Below, in pieces: positions 28,559-40,787 of a stretch of DNA of 64,000 nt; position 1 is the stretch's first letter, and each line of letters starts with the position of its first letter. A model generated the notes under the pieces. That model was not told where the DNA came from and searched no databases. It saw nothing but the letters and a program-made list of their open reading frames with translations. A program made the position numbers and the translations under genes. Origin of the DNA: CAZLYK01 sp964563495 (GTDB lineage Bacteria; Acidobacteriota; Blastocatellia; RBC074); NCBI GenBank assembly GCA_964563495.1, contig CAZLYK010000003.1, positions 1 through 64,000 of the forward strand, given 5' to 3'.

Positions 28559-30196
28559 ATGTTACCGATACGAAAAATAGCCGATCAGCTCAACCTCTCG
28601 GATGACCATCTGGTCTATTACGGTGAGCATACGGCCAAGTTGAAATTGGATCTGCTGGACGAATCAAGGAAGCCGAATCGCGGGAAGTTGATTATGGTCA
28701 CGGCGATTACCCCGACCAGCCATGGTGAAGGGAAGACGGTGGTCTCGATTGGGTTGGCGCAGGCTATCACGCGCTGCGGCAAGACGGCGCTGGCGACGCT
28801 GCGCGAGCCTTCACTCGGGCCGGTCTTCGGTTTGAAAGGCGGCGCGACCGGTGGCGGTAAGGCGCAGGTGCTGCCGGCCGAGAAGATCAATCTGCATTTC
28901 ACCGGAGATTTTCACGCGATCACGTCGGCTCATAACCTGCTGGCCGCAGTGATCGACTCACACTTACACCACGGCAACGAATTACGATTCGATGTCGACA
29001 ACGTCTTCTGGCCGCGAGCCATGGATATGAACGACCGGGCACTGAGACATATCATCGTCGGGCTTGGCGGGAAGATGAACGGAGTGCCGCGCGAGACCGG
29101 GTTCGTGATCACCGCCGCTTCGGAGGTCATGGCGATTATGGGCCTGGCCAAATCGCGTCATGATTTGCGGCGGCGGCTCGACGAGATAGTGGTCGGTTTC
29201 AACCTCGACGGCCAGCCGATACGCGCTCGCGATCTGCACATCACCGGCGCCTTGATGGTCCTGCTCAATGAGGCGATCATGCCCAACCTGGCGCAGACCA
29301 CCGAAGGCACACCGGCGCTTGTCCACACCGGCCCGTTTGCCAACATCGCGCACGGGACGAGCAGCGTTATCTCCCAGATGATGGCCATGAGGCTCGCCGA
29401 TTACGTCGTCAACGAATCGGGTTTCGGCGCGGAACTGGGGGCGGAGAAATATTTCGATATAGTCATGCCGCATTCGGGCCTCAAGCCCTCGGCCGCGGTT
29501 CTGATCGCCACCGTCCGCGCGCTGGCTTCGCACGGCTCGACGCCGGATAATCCCAGCGAGGTGAGTGCCGCAGCGGTGCAGAGGGGGTTGGCCAACCTGG
29601 CCAAGCACCTGGAAAACCTCCGCAAATACAAAGTCCCCGTGGTCGTCGCGATCAATCGCTTCAACACGGATACCGATGATCAGATTGAAGTGATTCGCGG
29701 CTTCTGCCGTGAAGCGAGGGTCGAATCGGCAGTCGTAGAGGTCTATAATCAAGGCGGCGAGGGGGCGATCGAACTGGCTGAAAAGGTCATGGCGATCGCT
29801 GAAAAAAGCCGCCCGGAAGAGGTCACGCCGATCTATCATTCGGACATGAGCCTGGAAGAGAAGATCGGACGGGTAGCCACGGAGATCTACGGCGCCAGCG
29901 GCGTTAACATCGAGTCTGAAGCGCGCAAGAAGCTGAAGAAGTTCGCCTCGCTCGGGTTCGGTCACTATCCGATCTGCATGGCCAAGACCCAGTCGTCTTT
30001 GACCGACAATCCGAAGCTGCTCGGCGCTCCATCCGGATGGACACTGACCGTCTCGGACGCCCATCTTTCGGCCGGGGCCGGCTTCGTCGTCGTCGTCGCC
30101 GGATCGATGATGTTGATGCCGGGGCTGCCAAAAGTGCCCCAGGCCGGCAAATTGGACGTCGACGGGCACGGCGCGATTACCGGGATGAATTACTGA
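28559..30196 (+). CDS. fhs: Formate-tetrahydrofolate ligase
   Basis: 545 residues; GGAGG before ATG. The ATP-binding loop TPTSHGEGKT (about 51) and the segments GLKGGATGGGKAQVLP, FTGDFHAIT and VDNVFWPRAMDMNDRALR identify formyl-THF synthetase; the length is close to the usual 550-560. It joins formate to tetrahydrofolate using ATP, giving 10-formyl-THF. Its place 34 bp before hypC is striking because 10-formyl-THF is the substrate from which HypX makes the CO ligand of [NiFe] hydrogenases in aerobic bacteria. Confidence 0.93.
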   Translation: MLPIRKIADQLNLSDDHLVYYGEHTAKLKLDLLDESRKPNRGKLIMVTAITPTSHGEGKTVVSIGLAQAITRCGKTALATLREPSLGPVFGLKGGATGGGKAQVLPAEKINLHFTGDFHAITSAHNLLAAVIDSHLHHGNELRFDVDNVFWPRAMDMNDRALRHIIVGLGGKMNGVPRETGFVITAASEVMAIMGLAKSRHDLRRRLDEIVVGFNLDGQPIRARDLHITGALMVLLNEAIMPNLAQTTEGTPALVHTGPFANIAHGTSSVISQMMAMRLADYVVNESGFGAELGAEKYFDIVMPHSGLKPSAAVLIATVRALASHGSTPDNPSEVSAAAVQRGLANLAKHLENLRKYKVPVVVAINRFNTDTDDQIEVIRGFCREARVESAVVEVYNQGGEGAIELAEKVMAIAEKSRPEEVTPIYHSDMSLEEKIGRVATEIYGASGVNIESEARKKLKKFASLGFGHYPICMAKTQSSLTDNPKLLGAPSGWTLTVSDAHLSAGAGFVVVVAGSMMLMPGLPKVPQAGKLDVDGHGAITGMNY

Positions 30197-30230
30197 CCGA
30201 TCTGTTTTCGTTATCGTAGGAGCAACTCTT

Positions 30231-30482
30231 ATGTGTCTTGCTGTTCCGGGAAACGTCGTCAGCATAGAGGGCGAGGACCTGCTCCGCCACGGTAAGGTAA
30301 ATTTCGGCGGCATCGTCAAGCACGTCAATTTGAGCTACGTGCCGGAAGCGAAGATCGGCGATTACGTGATCGTGCATGTCGGTTTTGCGATCAGTATCGT
30401 CGATCAGGCGGAAGCCGAACAGGTCTTCGAATTCCTGCGCTCGCTCGATGAGCTGTCTGAGCTTGAAGGGGAACCGCGATGA
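30231..30482 (+). CDS. hypC: Hydrogenase maturation chaperone HypC
   Basis: 83 residues; TAGGAG before ATG. It starts MCLAVPG, with the essential Cys2 that carries the Fe(CN)2CO unit with HypD. The C-terminal 25 residues are acidic and helical. It overlaps hypD by 4 bp (ATGA), so the two partners are translationally coupled. Confidence 0.95.
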   Translation: MCLAVPGNVVSIEGEDLLRHGKVNFGGIVKHVNLSYVPEAKIGDYVIVHVGFAISIVDQAEAEQVFEFLRSLDELSELEGEPR

Positions 30483-31582
30483 AGTTCATCGACGAATACC
30501 GCGACGCCGAATCTGCTCAGACCTGCGCCGAAGCCATTGCCGGACTGATCACCCGGCCCTGGACGCTCATGGAGGTCTGCGGCGGTCAGACGCATTCGAT
30601 CGTCAAGTTCGGCATCGATGAGCTCCTCCCAGCTGAGTTGACGCTGGTCCACGGGCCCGGCTGTCCGGTCTGCGTGACCCCTCTCGAGCAGATCGATAAG
30701 GCGATCGAGATCGCTTCGCGCCCCGAAGTGATCTTCTGTTCCTTCGGCGACATGCTGCGCGTCCCCGGCAGCGAGAAGGATCTCTTCATGGTCAAGGCGG
30801 CAGGCGGGGATGTCCGCGTAGTCTATTCGCCGCTCGATTGTTTGAAGATCGCGCGCGAGAATCCCGGCAGGATCGTCGTCTTTTTCGCGGTCGGGTTCGA
30901 GACCACGGCGCCGCCGAATGCGATGGTCGTATATCAGGCGCGCGAGCAGGGGATCGACAACTTTTCGATCCTCGTTTCACACGTCCTGGTCCCTCCGGCG
31001 ATGGAGGCGATCCTCTCTTCGCCGGGCAACCGCGTCCAGGGCTTTCTGGCCGCCGGCCACGTCTGCACGGTCATGGGCTATACCGAATATGAGCCGATCG
31101 CCGATAAGTACCGTGTGCCGATCGTCGTCACCGGGTTCGAGCCGCTCGATATATTGCAGGGCGTGCTCATGTGCGTCCGGCAGTTGGAGGAAGGGCGGGC
31201 AGAGGTCGAAAACCAGTATGCCCGTTCGGTCAGACGCGAAGGTAACCAGCACGCCCAGAAGGTGATCAATCAGGTTTTCCGGGTCTCACCCCGCAAATGG
31301 AGGGGGATCGGCGAGATCCCGCAAAGCGGCCTGACTTTGAGCGAAGACTATGCCGAATTCGACGCCGAGCGCAGGTTCGGATTGACCGGTTACACCGCCG
31401 ATGAGCCGTCCGAATGCATAAGCGGGTTGATCATGCAGGGCGTCAGGAAACCGCACGAATGCACGGCTTTCGGCTCACGGTGCACACCCGAAAAACCTCT
31501 CGGCGCGCCGATGGTCTCGAACGAAGGCGCCTGCGCCGCCTATTACCGATATCGACGGAACCTGGGAAATAGACAGGATTGA
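30479..31582 (+). CDS. hypD: Fe(CN)2CO assembly scaffold HypD
   Basis: 367 residues. Conserved cysteine motifs MEVCGGQTHS (about 36) and HGPGCPVCVTP (about 63), GFETTAPP (about 139) and the C-terminal cysteine set around ECISGLIMQG, ECTAFGSRC and GACAAYYRY bind the [4Fe-4S] cluster and iron. HypD with HypC builds the Fe(CN)2CO centre. Its last residues (NRQD) and stop are supplied by a family A palindrome beginning at 31568. Confidence 0.95.
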   Translation: MKFIDEYRDAESAQTCAEAIAGLITRPWTLMEVCGGQTHSIVKFGIDELLPAELTLVHGPGCPVCVTPLEQIDKAIEIASRPEVIFCSFGDMLRVPGSEKDLFMVKAAGGDVRVVYSPLDCLKIARENPGRIVVFFAVGFETTAPPNAMVVYQAREQGIDNFSILVSHVLVPPAMEAILSSPGNRVQGFLAAGHVCTVMGYTEYEPIADKYRVPIVVTGFEPLDILQGVLMCVRQLEEGRAEVENQYARSVRREGNQHAQKVINQVFRVSPRKWRGIGEIPQSGLTLSEDYAEFDAERRFGLTGYTADEPSECISGLIMQGVRKPHECTAFGSRCTPEKPLGAPMVSNEGACAAYYRYRRNLGNRQD

Positions 31583-31643
31583 CAGGATTTGACCAGACCT
31601 GATCTTGTTCAGTCCTGCATCGATCCGGTTGATCATGTCTATT
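31568..31643. repeat. Family A palindrome between hypD and hypE
   Basis: Left arm AATAGACAGGATTGACAGG; right arm ends ATCATGTCTATT. The pairing is imperfect in the middle. It encodes the stop codon of hypD and ends 20 bp before hypE. Confidence 0.8.
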
Positions 31644-31662
31644 TTCTCGACGGGTCTTGATT

Positions 31663-32718
31663 ATGGCCGAAGATCTAGATTTCAACCTTTCGTGTCCGAT
31701 CCCGATCGGGCAATACCCGCAGGTTTTGCTGGCTCACGGCGGGGGCGGCAAGCTCATGCATCAGTTGATCGAGCAAATGTTCGTCCCCGCCTTCGGCAAT
31801 CCGTTGCTCGGCTCGCGCCACGACGGCGCGGTCCTGGAGATGAATGGCGCGAGACTGGCATTCACCACCGACTCTTATGTCGTCCGCCCGATCTTCTTTC
31901 CCGGCGGCGACATCGGCACGCTGGCGATCAACGGCACGGTCAACGACCTGGCCATGTGCGGAGCCCGGCCGCTCTATCTCAGCGCCGGCTTCATCCTGGA
32001 AGAAGGATTGCCGATGGAGTCGCTCTGGCGGATCGTGCAATCCATGCAGCGAGCGGCTGAAGAGGCCGGCGTACAGCTCGTCACCGGCGATACCAAGGTA
32101 GTCGATAAGGGCAAGGGAGACGGCATCTTCATCAACACGGCCGGCGTCGGCCTGATCGATCACGCACAGGTGATCGCGCCTGCGAGCGTCAGGGCCGGCG
32201 ACGCCGTCCTGCTGAGCGGTGATCTTGGCCGCCACGGCATCTCGATTATGGCCACGCGTGAAGGGCTGTCGTTTGAATCCGAGATCGAAAGCGATTGTGC
32301 GCCGCTCGCCGATCTGGTGCGCCGGATGATCGAGGCCGGGGTCGAGCTTCACTGCTTGCGGGATTTGACCAGAGGCGGTCTGGCCAGCGCCCTGGTCGAG
32401 ATCTCCGAGGTTTCGGGGCTCCAGATCAGGATAGACGAAAACGCTATCCCGGTCCGTGAAGATGTCCGTGGTGCCTGCGAGATCCTGGGTCTGGACCCGC
32501 TTTACCTGGCCAATGAGGGCAGATTCGTTGTCTTTCTTCCGGCCACCCACGCCGACCGGGCGTTGGCAATCCTGACCGCGCATCCGCTCGGTCAAAACGC
32601 CGCGCTCATCGGGCGCGCCGAGCAGGGCTCATCGAATCATGTCCTGATCAGAAGCTCGATCGGCGCCCTCCGGATCGTCGATATGTTCAGTGGAGAGCAA
32701 CTGCCGAGAATTTGCTGA
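31663..32718 (+). CDS. hypE: Carbamoyl dehydratase HypE
   Basis: 351 residues, PurM/AIR-synthase-like fold: HGGGGKLM (about 28), TTDSYVVRP (about 66), GTVNDLAMCG and LTRGGLASAL. The C-terminus is PRIC, whose last cysteine is carbamoylated by HypF and dehydrated to thiocyanate, the CN donor. It is the last gene of the hydrogenase operon; the next gene is on the other strand. ATG 31663 is preferred to the in-frame TTG at 31657. Confidence 0.95.
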   Translation: MAEDLDFNLSCPIPIGQYPQVLLAHGGGGKLMHQLIEQMFVPAFGNPLLGSRHDGAVLEMNGARLAFTTDSYVVRPIFFPGGDIGTLAINGTVNDLAMCGARPLYLSAGFILEEGLPMESLWRIVQSMQRAAEEAGVQLVTGDTKVVDKGKGDGIFINTAGVGLIDHAQVIAPASVRAGDAVLLSGDLGRHGISIMATREGLSFESEIESDCAPLADLVRRMIEAGVELHCLRDLTRGGLASALVEISEVSGLQIRIDENAIPVREDVRGACEILGLDPLYLANEGRFVVFLPATHADRALAILTAHPLGQNAALIGRAEQGSSNHVLIRSSIGALRIVDMFSGEQLPRIC

Positions 32719-32738
32719 ACTAATCCGCTCAACCCTGC

Positions 32739-33092
32739 CTACCTCTTCTTCGCTATCGCCTGCCCGGTGAATGCGCTCGCGTGCGCTTCATACTTCTCCT
32801 GCAAACTGGAACAGACCAGATCGCATAGCTCGAAGATCGATTCGTCAGCGATCGAATAATAGACCGTATTGCCTTCCTGTCGACGCCCAACCAGCCCGGC
32901 ATCCTGCAAAATGCGCAAATGCTTGCTCACATTCGGCTGCGTCGATTCCACCTCGGCTGCAATCGAATTGACACTCATCCCTCCGCCTTCCAATACCTGC
33001 AGTATTCGCAGCCTCATCGGATCCGAAAGCACCTTGAACCGAGCCGCCACCAATTGCAACGCCTCCATCGTCTTGATCAACTGCCTCTTCAC
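32739..33092 (-). CDS. ArsR family repressor
   Basis: 117 residues with a winged helix: FKVLSDPMRLRILQVLEG (about 19-36), MSVNSIAAEVESTQPNVSKH (about 39-58) and a beta wing RRQEGNTVYYSI. Cysteines (DLVC near 93) are few, with no classic CVC metal motif in the recognition helix, so the inducer is not evident. It is convergent with hypE and divergent from the DUF302 gene, with an AT-rich palindrome in between that probably is its operator. Confidence 0.9.
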   Translation of the reverse strand: MKRQLIKTMEALQLVAARFKVLSDPMRLRILQVLEGGGMSVNSIAAEVESTQPNVSKHLRILQDAGLVGRRQEGNTVYYSIADESIFELCDLVCSSLQEKYEAHASAFTGQAIAKKR

Positions 33093-33123
33093 TCTTTCGA
33101 TCTTCCCTTTCTTTAAGATGGTG

Positions 33124-33165
33124 CTTGACTATATGATTCTATAGTTATATAGTAATTAAGTCAAG
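33124..33165. promoter_or_regulatory. Probable ArsR-type operator
   Basis: CTTGACT and AGTCAAG bracket an AT-rich core with CTATAT and ATATAG facing each other. It starts 32 bp upstream of the ArsR-type gene, in a typical position for autoregulation and for control of the divergent DUF302 unit. Confidence 0.6.
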
Positions 33166-33222
33166 AGAGACAAAAATAATTGATTCCGGCAAACGGAATT
33201 TTTTCGTGGTGGTGGTGAGAGG

Positions 33223-33238
33223 TGGCATAGGACGTGCA
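33223..33238 (+). promoter_or_regulatory. Sigma-54-type promoter of the DUF302 unit
   Basis: TGGCATAGGACGTGCA keeps TGGCA, and GG and GC lie 12 bases apart; the -12 half is GTGCA instead of TTGCA. It lies 97 bp before ATG 33335. Confidence 0.55.
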
Positions 33239-33334
33239 GTTAACTGAGATAAATTACCGGCGTTGATGGTCTTTGAACATGAGGCGTAGCGAGCGAAATC
33301 ATAAAATTCGCTGATGATTGAGAGGAATAAAGAT

Positions 33335-33754
33335 ATGAAGCAAGGAACGGGAAAGCAGAGTGTACGTGACATGGGCTATGGGATGAGCCGGGAGTTGGAC
33401 ATTTCATTTGCCCAGGCGGTTGAACGCACGAAGGAGGCGCTCAAGGCCGAGGGATTCGGCGTGCTGTTTGAAATCGACATGAGGGAGAAGATGAAGGAGA
33501 AGCTGGGGCTGGATTTTCGCAACTATATTATTTTGGGGGCGTGCAATCCGCCGATTGCGTATCAGGCGTTGCAGGAGGAGATCGGTTTGGGTTTGTTGCT
33601 GCCGTGCAATGTAGTGGTGTACGAAGAGGGTGGTAGATCTGTGGTTGCGGTGATCGATGCCGAGAAGATGATGTCGATCGTGGGTAACCCCAAGCTGGGG
33701 ACAGCCGCCGCGCAGGTCAACGAGAAACTTGATCGGGCTCTGGCCAGTCTATAA
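33335..33754 (+). CDS. DUF302 family protein
   Basis: 139 residues. ATG 33335 follows GAGGAATAAAG. The DUF302 fold is recognised by SFAQAVERTKEALKAEGFGV (about 25-44), the KLGLDFRNYIILGACNPP segment and the hydrophobic LGLLLPCNVVVYEE strand. Members are small cytoplasmic proteins of unknown function, often next to ArsR regulators, thiosulfate or sulfur genes. Here it pairs with a DUF2892 membrane protein 28 bp downstream. Confidence 0.88.
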   Translation: MKQGTGKQSVRDMGYGMSRELDISFAQAVERTKEALKAEGFGVLFEIDMREKMKEKLGLDFRNYIILGACNPPIAYQALQEEIGLGLLLPCNVVVYEEGGRSVVAVIDAEKMMSIVGNPKLGTAAAQVNEKLDRALASL

Positions 33755-33782
33755 CTCAAATAAAATTTGAAAGGAGAAAGTC

Positions 33783-33992
33783 ATGACCGTTGAAAGGGCA
33801 CTCAGGCTGATTGCGGGCACTTTTGTTTTGGCGTCTTTACTGTTGGGTATTTATCACAGCCCGAACTGGTTCTATTTCACCGGCTTTGTCGCCCTCAACC
33901 TAATCCAGTCGGCCTTTACCAACTGGTGCCCGATGATGGCGTTCCTGCGTTGGATTGGGCTCAAGGATGAAGGGCAGCCGCGCCTGGTCTAA
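33783..33992 (+). CDS. DUF2892-type small membrane protein
   Basis: 69 residues; AAAGGAG before ATG. Two hydrophobic helices (about 8-24 and 28-46) and the motif NWCPMMAFLRWIGLK, characteristic of DUF2892/YgaP-tail proteins, which often accompany rhodanese or sulfur-handling genes. It forms a two-gene unit with the DUF302 gene. The conserved Cys in NWCP may bind sulfur or metal (inference). Confidence 0.85.
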   Translation: MTVERALRLIAGTFVLASLLLGIYHSPNWFYFTGFVALNLIQSAFTNWCPMMAFLRWIGLKDEGQPRLV

Positions 33993-34033
33993 AGACCGTT
34001 CTGCCTGTGAAATCTTCCCATTAAAGCGTGCGG

Positions 34034-34075
34034 GCGCCCAGGCGTTGGGTGATTTTTCGCAACGGTGCCTGGGCG
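34034..34075 (+). terminator. GC-rich hairpin after the DUF2892 gene
   Basis: GCGCCCAGGC pairs with GCCTGGGCGT around a T-rich loop. There is no strong T tail, so it may only slow or protect the transcript. Confidence 0.5.
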
Positions 34076-34116
34076 TCATAATTGGAATTTGTTCTATCTG
34101 ATCGCCTGATAATCTA

Positions 34117-34132
34117 TGGCATCTTTTTTGCG
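34117..34132 (+). promoter_or_regulatory. Sigma-54-type promoter of the efflux operon
   Basis: TGGCATCTTTTTTGCG has TGGCA, TTGC and the 12-base GG-GC spacing. It lies 125 bp before the TolC-type gene. A right-arm scrap of the family A repeat follows at about 34164-34196, inside the leader. Confidence 0.65.
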
Positions 34133-34256
34133 TGATTGACCAAGATGACGAGTTGGAGTTTGGTTAAATCCTGCAAAGATCATGTCTATTCTGCCTGTTG
34201 TCGGTCGTTTAATTAGGTGATGGATGGGAAATGAGGGCTAAAAAGGGACGAAAGCG

Positions 34257-35648
34257 ATGATAGCCAAAACCAGGAAGAATATTTCGATGGCGCTCGTAGT
34301 TTGGCTGTGTTTGTGGGGGACGGGATTTGGTTTGATGGCGGGTGCGCAGTCCCAGGGATCTGTCGGATCCGATGGTCTGAGATTGCCGGTGGCGGTGGAG
34401 ATAGCTTTGCGGGGTAATCCGCTGGTGCGGGCGAGCGCGTCGGGCCGGGAGATGGCGGATGCGCAATTGAGCGAGGAGAGATCCGCCCGTTTGCCGGTTT
34501 TACAGTTCAGTGAAAATTTCATACGCAGTAACAATCCGGTCTTCGTTTTTGGCTCGCTCCTGGAGCAGGCCCGTTTCGGGGCGAGCAACTTCGCTCTGCC
34601 GGGGCTCAACAATCCGGATTCGCTGAGTAATTACCGGACGGCGCTGACTCTCAAGATGCCTGTCTTCGATCAATGGCGATCATCGACCCGGATCAACCAG
34701 GCGAAATTCTTGCAGCGGCAAGCCGAGGCTCAAACCGATCAGGTGCACCAGCAGCTTCGATACGAGGTTCTCAAGTCTTTTTACGGTGTCCTGCTGGCGG
34801 AGGCCGGAAAAGAGGTCGCCGACGAGGCTGTCAAGCTTGCTCAAGCCGATATCAAGCGGAGCCGCGATCGGATGGATGCGGGAGTTGCAGTGGCTTCGGA
34901 TCTGCTCGCGGCGGAGGTGCAGTTGGCCGAATTCAGGCAGCAGCAGATTCAAGCCGAGGGAGAGATAGTGACCGCGAGAGCCGCGCTCAATACCGTCCTG
35001 GGATTGCCGATCGAGACACCGCAAAAGATCGCCGGCGAGCTGGCCGAGAAGACCTTCAGCGTCAGTGTCCAGGATGAACTGATGGAAGAGGCATTGCGGC
35101 ATCGCCCGGATTATTCGCGTGCCGGGTTGGCTCTCAGTTCGAGCCGTGAGGGGGTGAGGGCCGCTCGCGGCGAGAACCTGCCGCGGTTCGACGTCTACAC
35201 CAGTTTTGGGACGAGTGGGCGCAATCTATGGAGCGGGAGCGGGGATTATCTGGTCGGCGCCAGCCTGAGCTTCAATCTGCTGGATTTCGGGCGGTCGGCG
35301 CGGATCAACCGCGCGCGCGCGGCCGAGACCATGGCGATGAGCGAGCAGCAACATCTGGCCAACCAGATCCGGTTGGAGGTAGTTCGCGCCAATCAACAGT
35401 ACCTGACGGCACGTGAGCGGCTGGTCGTCGCCGGCCGCGTGATCAACCACGCGACCGAGGCCCTGCGGATCGTGCAGGATCGCTACAACGAGGGGCTGAC
35501 CACGATCACCGAAGTCCTGCGCGCTGAGACTGCTCTGGTTCGCGCTCGCCTCAACCTGCTCACAGCCCGTTACGATCATTATCTGGGCTATGCCGGTGTG
35601 TTGCTGGTGACCGGAAGACTGACCGATGTGCAACCGTTTGTTTCCTGA
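34257..35648 (+). CDS. TolC-family outer-membrane efflux protein
   Basis: 463 residues. Signal peptide at about 1-29, then two halves of long amphipathic helices with heptad runs (about 40-240 and 250-450), the pattern of TolC/CusC channels. It provides the outer-membrane exit of a tripartite pump whose adaptor and RND parts follow. The adaptor gene begins 14 bp downstream. Substrate unknown; metal efflux is possible given the RND type and the YHS protein nearby. Confidence 0.9.
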   Translation: MIAKTRKNISMALVVWLCLWGTGFGLMAGAQSQGSVGSDGLRLPVAVEIALRGNPLVRASASGREMADAQLSEERSARLPVLQFSENFIRSNNPVFVFGSLLEQARFGASNFALPGLNNPDSLSNYRTALTLKMPVFDQWRSSTRINQAKFLQRQAEAQTDQVHQQLRYEVLKSFYGVLLAEAGKEVADEAVKLAQADIKRSRDRMDAGVAVASDLLAAEVQLAEFRQQQIQAEGEIVTARAALNTVLGLPIETPQKIAGELAEKTFSVSVQDELMEEALRHRPDYSRAGLALSSSREGVRAARGENLPRFDVYTSFGTSGRNLWSGSGDYLVGASLSFNLLDFGRSARINRARAAETMAMSEQQHLANQIRLEVVRANQQYLTARERLVVAGRVINHATEALRIVQDRYNEGLTTITEVLRAETALVRARLNLLTARYDHYLGYAGVLLVTGRLTDVQPFVS

Positions 35649-35662
35649 GATCCGGATGGGGG

Positions 35663-36871
35663 ATGAAGATGAAGAAGAAAATTGCCCTGATCACAACCAT
35701 CGCGATCTTTTCAATCGTCGCAGCCTCGTGCTCAAAAAAAGAGAAGGCTTCGAGCGAGAAGGCGCCGGTTGTTAAAGGCGCAGAGTTGGAGAAAGTCGCG
35801 GCTTCAACGATCGGCGATTATATCGAGGCGACGGGGACCGTACGCTCAAAGACCACGACCGTGCTCTCATCGAAGATTATGGGAACCGTGATTTCATTGC
35901 GCGTCCGCGAAGGAGACAGAGTCGGAGCCGGTCGGACATTGATCGAGATCGACAACCGGGATGCGGCGGCGCAATTGCAGAAAGTGCAGGCCGGGTTGCG
36001 AGAGGCGCAACAGGCGCTGGCTGAGGTCGAGCAATCATCGAGCGCCGCCCAATCGGCGAAGAATGCTGCTCAAGCCAACCGGCGTTTGGCCGAGACTACT
36101 TTGAACCGCTACCAGATGCTGCTCGATCGAAAATCCGTCAGCCCCCAGGAGTTCGACGAAGTGAAGGCGAAGTACCAGGTGGCTGAAGCCGAGGCCGAGC
36201 GCGCCGACAAGATGCTGCAGATGGTCGCCGCGAAAAAGAATCAGGTTCTGGCGCGGATCGATCAGGCCAACGCCGAGATCGCCAACGCCCAGGTCTATCT
36301 CGGTTACGCCCGGATCGCCTCGCCGATGAGCGGCGTGGTGACGACCAAACAGATCGAGCTGGGAGCAACGGCCATGCCGGGAGCGCCTCTGCTGACGATC
36401 GAAGACGGGGCCCATTACCGCCTCGAGGCGGCGGTCGAAGAATCCCGGATCGGAAAGATCCGCCTCAACGACAAGGCCTTGGTTCGGATCGACGCGATCG
36501 GACCGGAGGAATTCGATGGGGTGGTGGCCGAGATCGCCCCCGCGGCCGATCCGGCCAGTCGCAGCTACTTAGTCAAGATAGATATTCGCTCGCCGAAAGC
36601 CCAGTCGATGCTGCGTTCGGGGCTTTACGGCTCCGTGCGGTTCGCAGCCGGGCAGAAGCAGGTTCTGACGATTCCGCAAAAGGCCGTGATTCAGCACGGC
36701 CAGTTGATCGGTGCCTTCGTCGTCGACGACGCCGGCGTCGCGCGCTTGCGGTTGATCAAACCCGGGAAGAGATACGGTGAACGGGTAGAGGTGCTCTCGG
36801 GGTTGAATGATGGCGATCGCATTGTCGTCGACGGCGTCTCAGGCGTGAGCGATGGCAGTCGAGTGCAGTGA
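35663..36871 (+). CDS. Efflux adaptor (membrane fusion lipoprotein)
   Basis: 402 residues. The signal ends in AASC, a lipoprotein box with Cys23. A biotinyl-lipoyl-like part (about 50-95), a long coiled coil (about 100-200, rich in Ala, Gln and Lys), a second lipoyl half with YARIASPMSGVV (about 213) and beta-barrel domains follow. It bridges the RND pump and the TolC channel. GGATGGGGG precedes the start. Confidence 0.92.
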   Translation: MKMKKKIALITTIAIFSIVAASCSKKEKASSEKAPVVKGAELEKVAASTIGDYIEATGTVRSKTTTVLSSKIMGTVISLRVREGDRVGAGRTLIEIDNRDAAAQLQKVQAGLREAQQALAEVEQSSSAAQSAKNAAQANRRLAETTLNRYQMLLDRKSVSPQEFDEVKAKYQVAEAEAERADKMLQMVAAKKNQVLARIDQANAEIANAQVYLGYARIASPMSGVVTTKQIELGATAMPGAPLLTIEDGAHYRLEAAVEESRIGKIRLNDKALVRIDAIGPEEFDGVVAEIAPAADPASRSYLVKIDIRSPKAQSMLRSGLYGSVRFAAGQKQVLTIPQKAVIQHGQLIGAFVVDDAGVARLRLIKPGKRYGERVEVLSGLNDGDRIVVDGVSGVSDGSRVQ

Positions 36872-36887
36872 TAAAAAAGGGGGAATT

Positions 36888-37262
36888 ATGACTACCCTGA
36901 AATATGATACGTTTTTCAATCTGGACGCCCTTTCGCTGATCGCCAAAGGGCTGAGCCTGATCAGCATTCTGATCCTCGCGCTTTTCTTTATCGGCGAAGG
37001 GTTCAATCCATCGAAGATTCAGCTCAATGAATGGATCCTCTTTCTCTTCTTTCCGTTCGGCCTGATTACCGGGATGGTTGTCGCCTGGTGGAAAGAGGGG
37101 CTGGGCGCGATGATCGCGGTCGGCAGCCTGGTCGGATTTTACCTGGCCCATTTTCTGCAGACCGGAGGGCTGCCGCGCGGATGGGCCTTTCTGGCCTTTG
37201 CCGTGCCCGGATTTCTGTTTCTCGTCCATTGGCTGATAACCAGGTTCAATCGACAGGATTAA
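36888..37262 (+). CDS. Small four-helix membrane protein of the efflux operon
   Basis: 124 residues. ATG 36888 follows AAAGGGGG. About four hydrophobic helices (about 18-36, 45-66, 72-92, 98-116) with short loops (GEGFNPSKIQLNEWILFLF; TGGLPRGW). I do not recognise the family with certainty. It sits between adaptor and RND genes, so it may be an accessory subunit. Its last residues NRQD and stop come from a family A palindrome, as in hypD. Confidence 0.75.
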   Translation: MTTLKYDTFFNLDALSLIAKGLSLISILILALFFIGEGFNPSKIQLNEWILFLFFPFGLITGMVVAWWKEGLGAMIAVGSLVGFYLAHFLQTGGLPRGWAFLAFAVPGFLFLVHWLITRFNRQD

Positions 37263-37331
37263 CAGGATTTCAACAGGATTAAACCGGATGGTTTTCCATC
37301 TTGCTTTTGATCCGGTTAACCCTGTCTATTT
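37248..37331. repeat. Family A palindrome within the efflux operon
   Basis: Left arm AATCGACAGGATTAACAGG, right arm ends CCCTGTCTATT. It begins in the coding end of the small membrane protein and ends 30 bp before the RND gene. Confidence 0.85.
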
Positions 37332-37360
37332 CCTGCTTTGATCTGTTCAGGTGAATAGTT

Positions 37361-40645
<3,285 letters not shown>

Positions 40646-40697
40646 TGGTGATTGAGAAATGAGCGATTAGGTAGACTCTGTCTGATTCAAGAAAAAG

Positions 40698-40750
40698 ATT
40701 AATTGCCAAGAGAGCCAAGGATTAGTTTGTTTCGGTCTTGGCGATTAATC
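40698..40750. repeat. Family C palindrome after the RND gene
   Basis: GATTAATTGCCAAG pairs with CTTGGCGATTAATC; the interior has GAGAGCCAAGG. It resembles the hairpin at 16941 and probably helps end the efflux transcript. Confidence 0.7.
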
Positions 40751-40787
40751 CCTCATTTAATTGTATTCTCTCAAAAGGGGGGACTAG

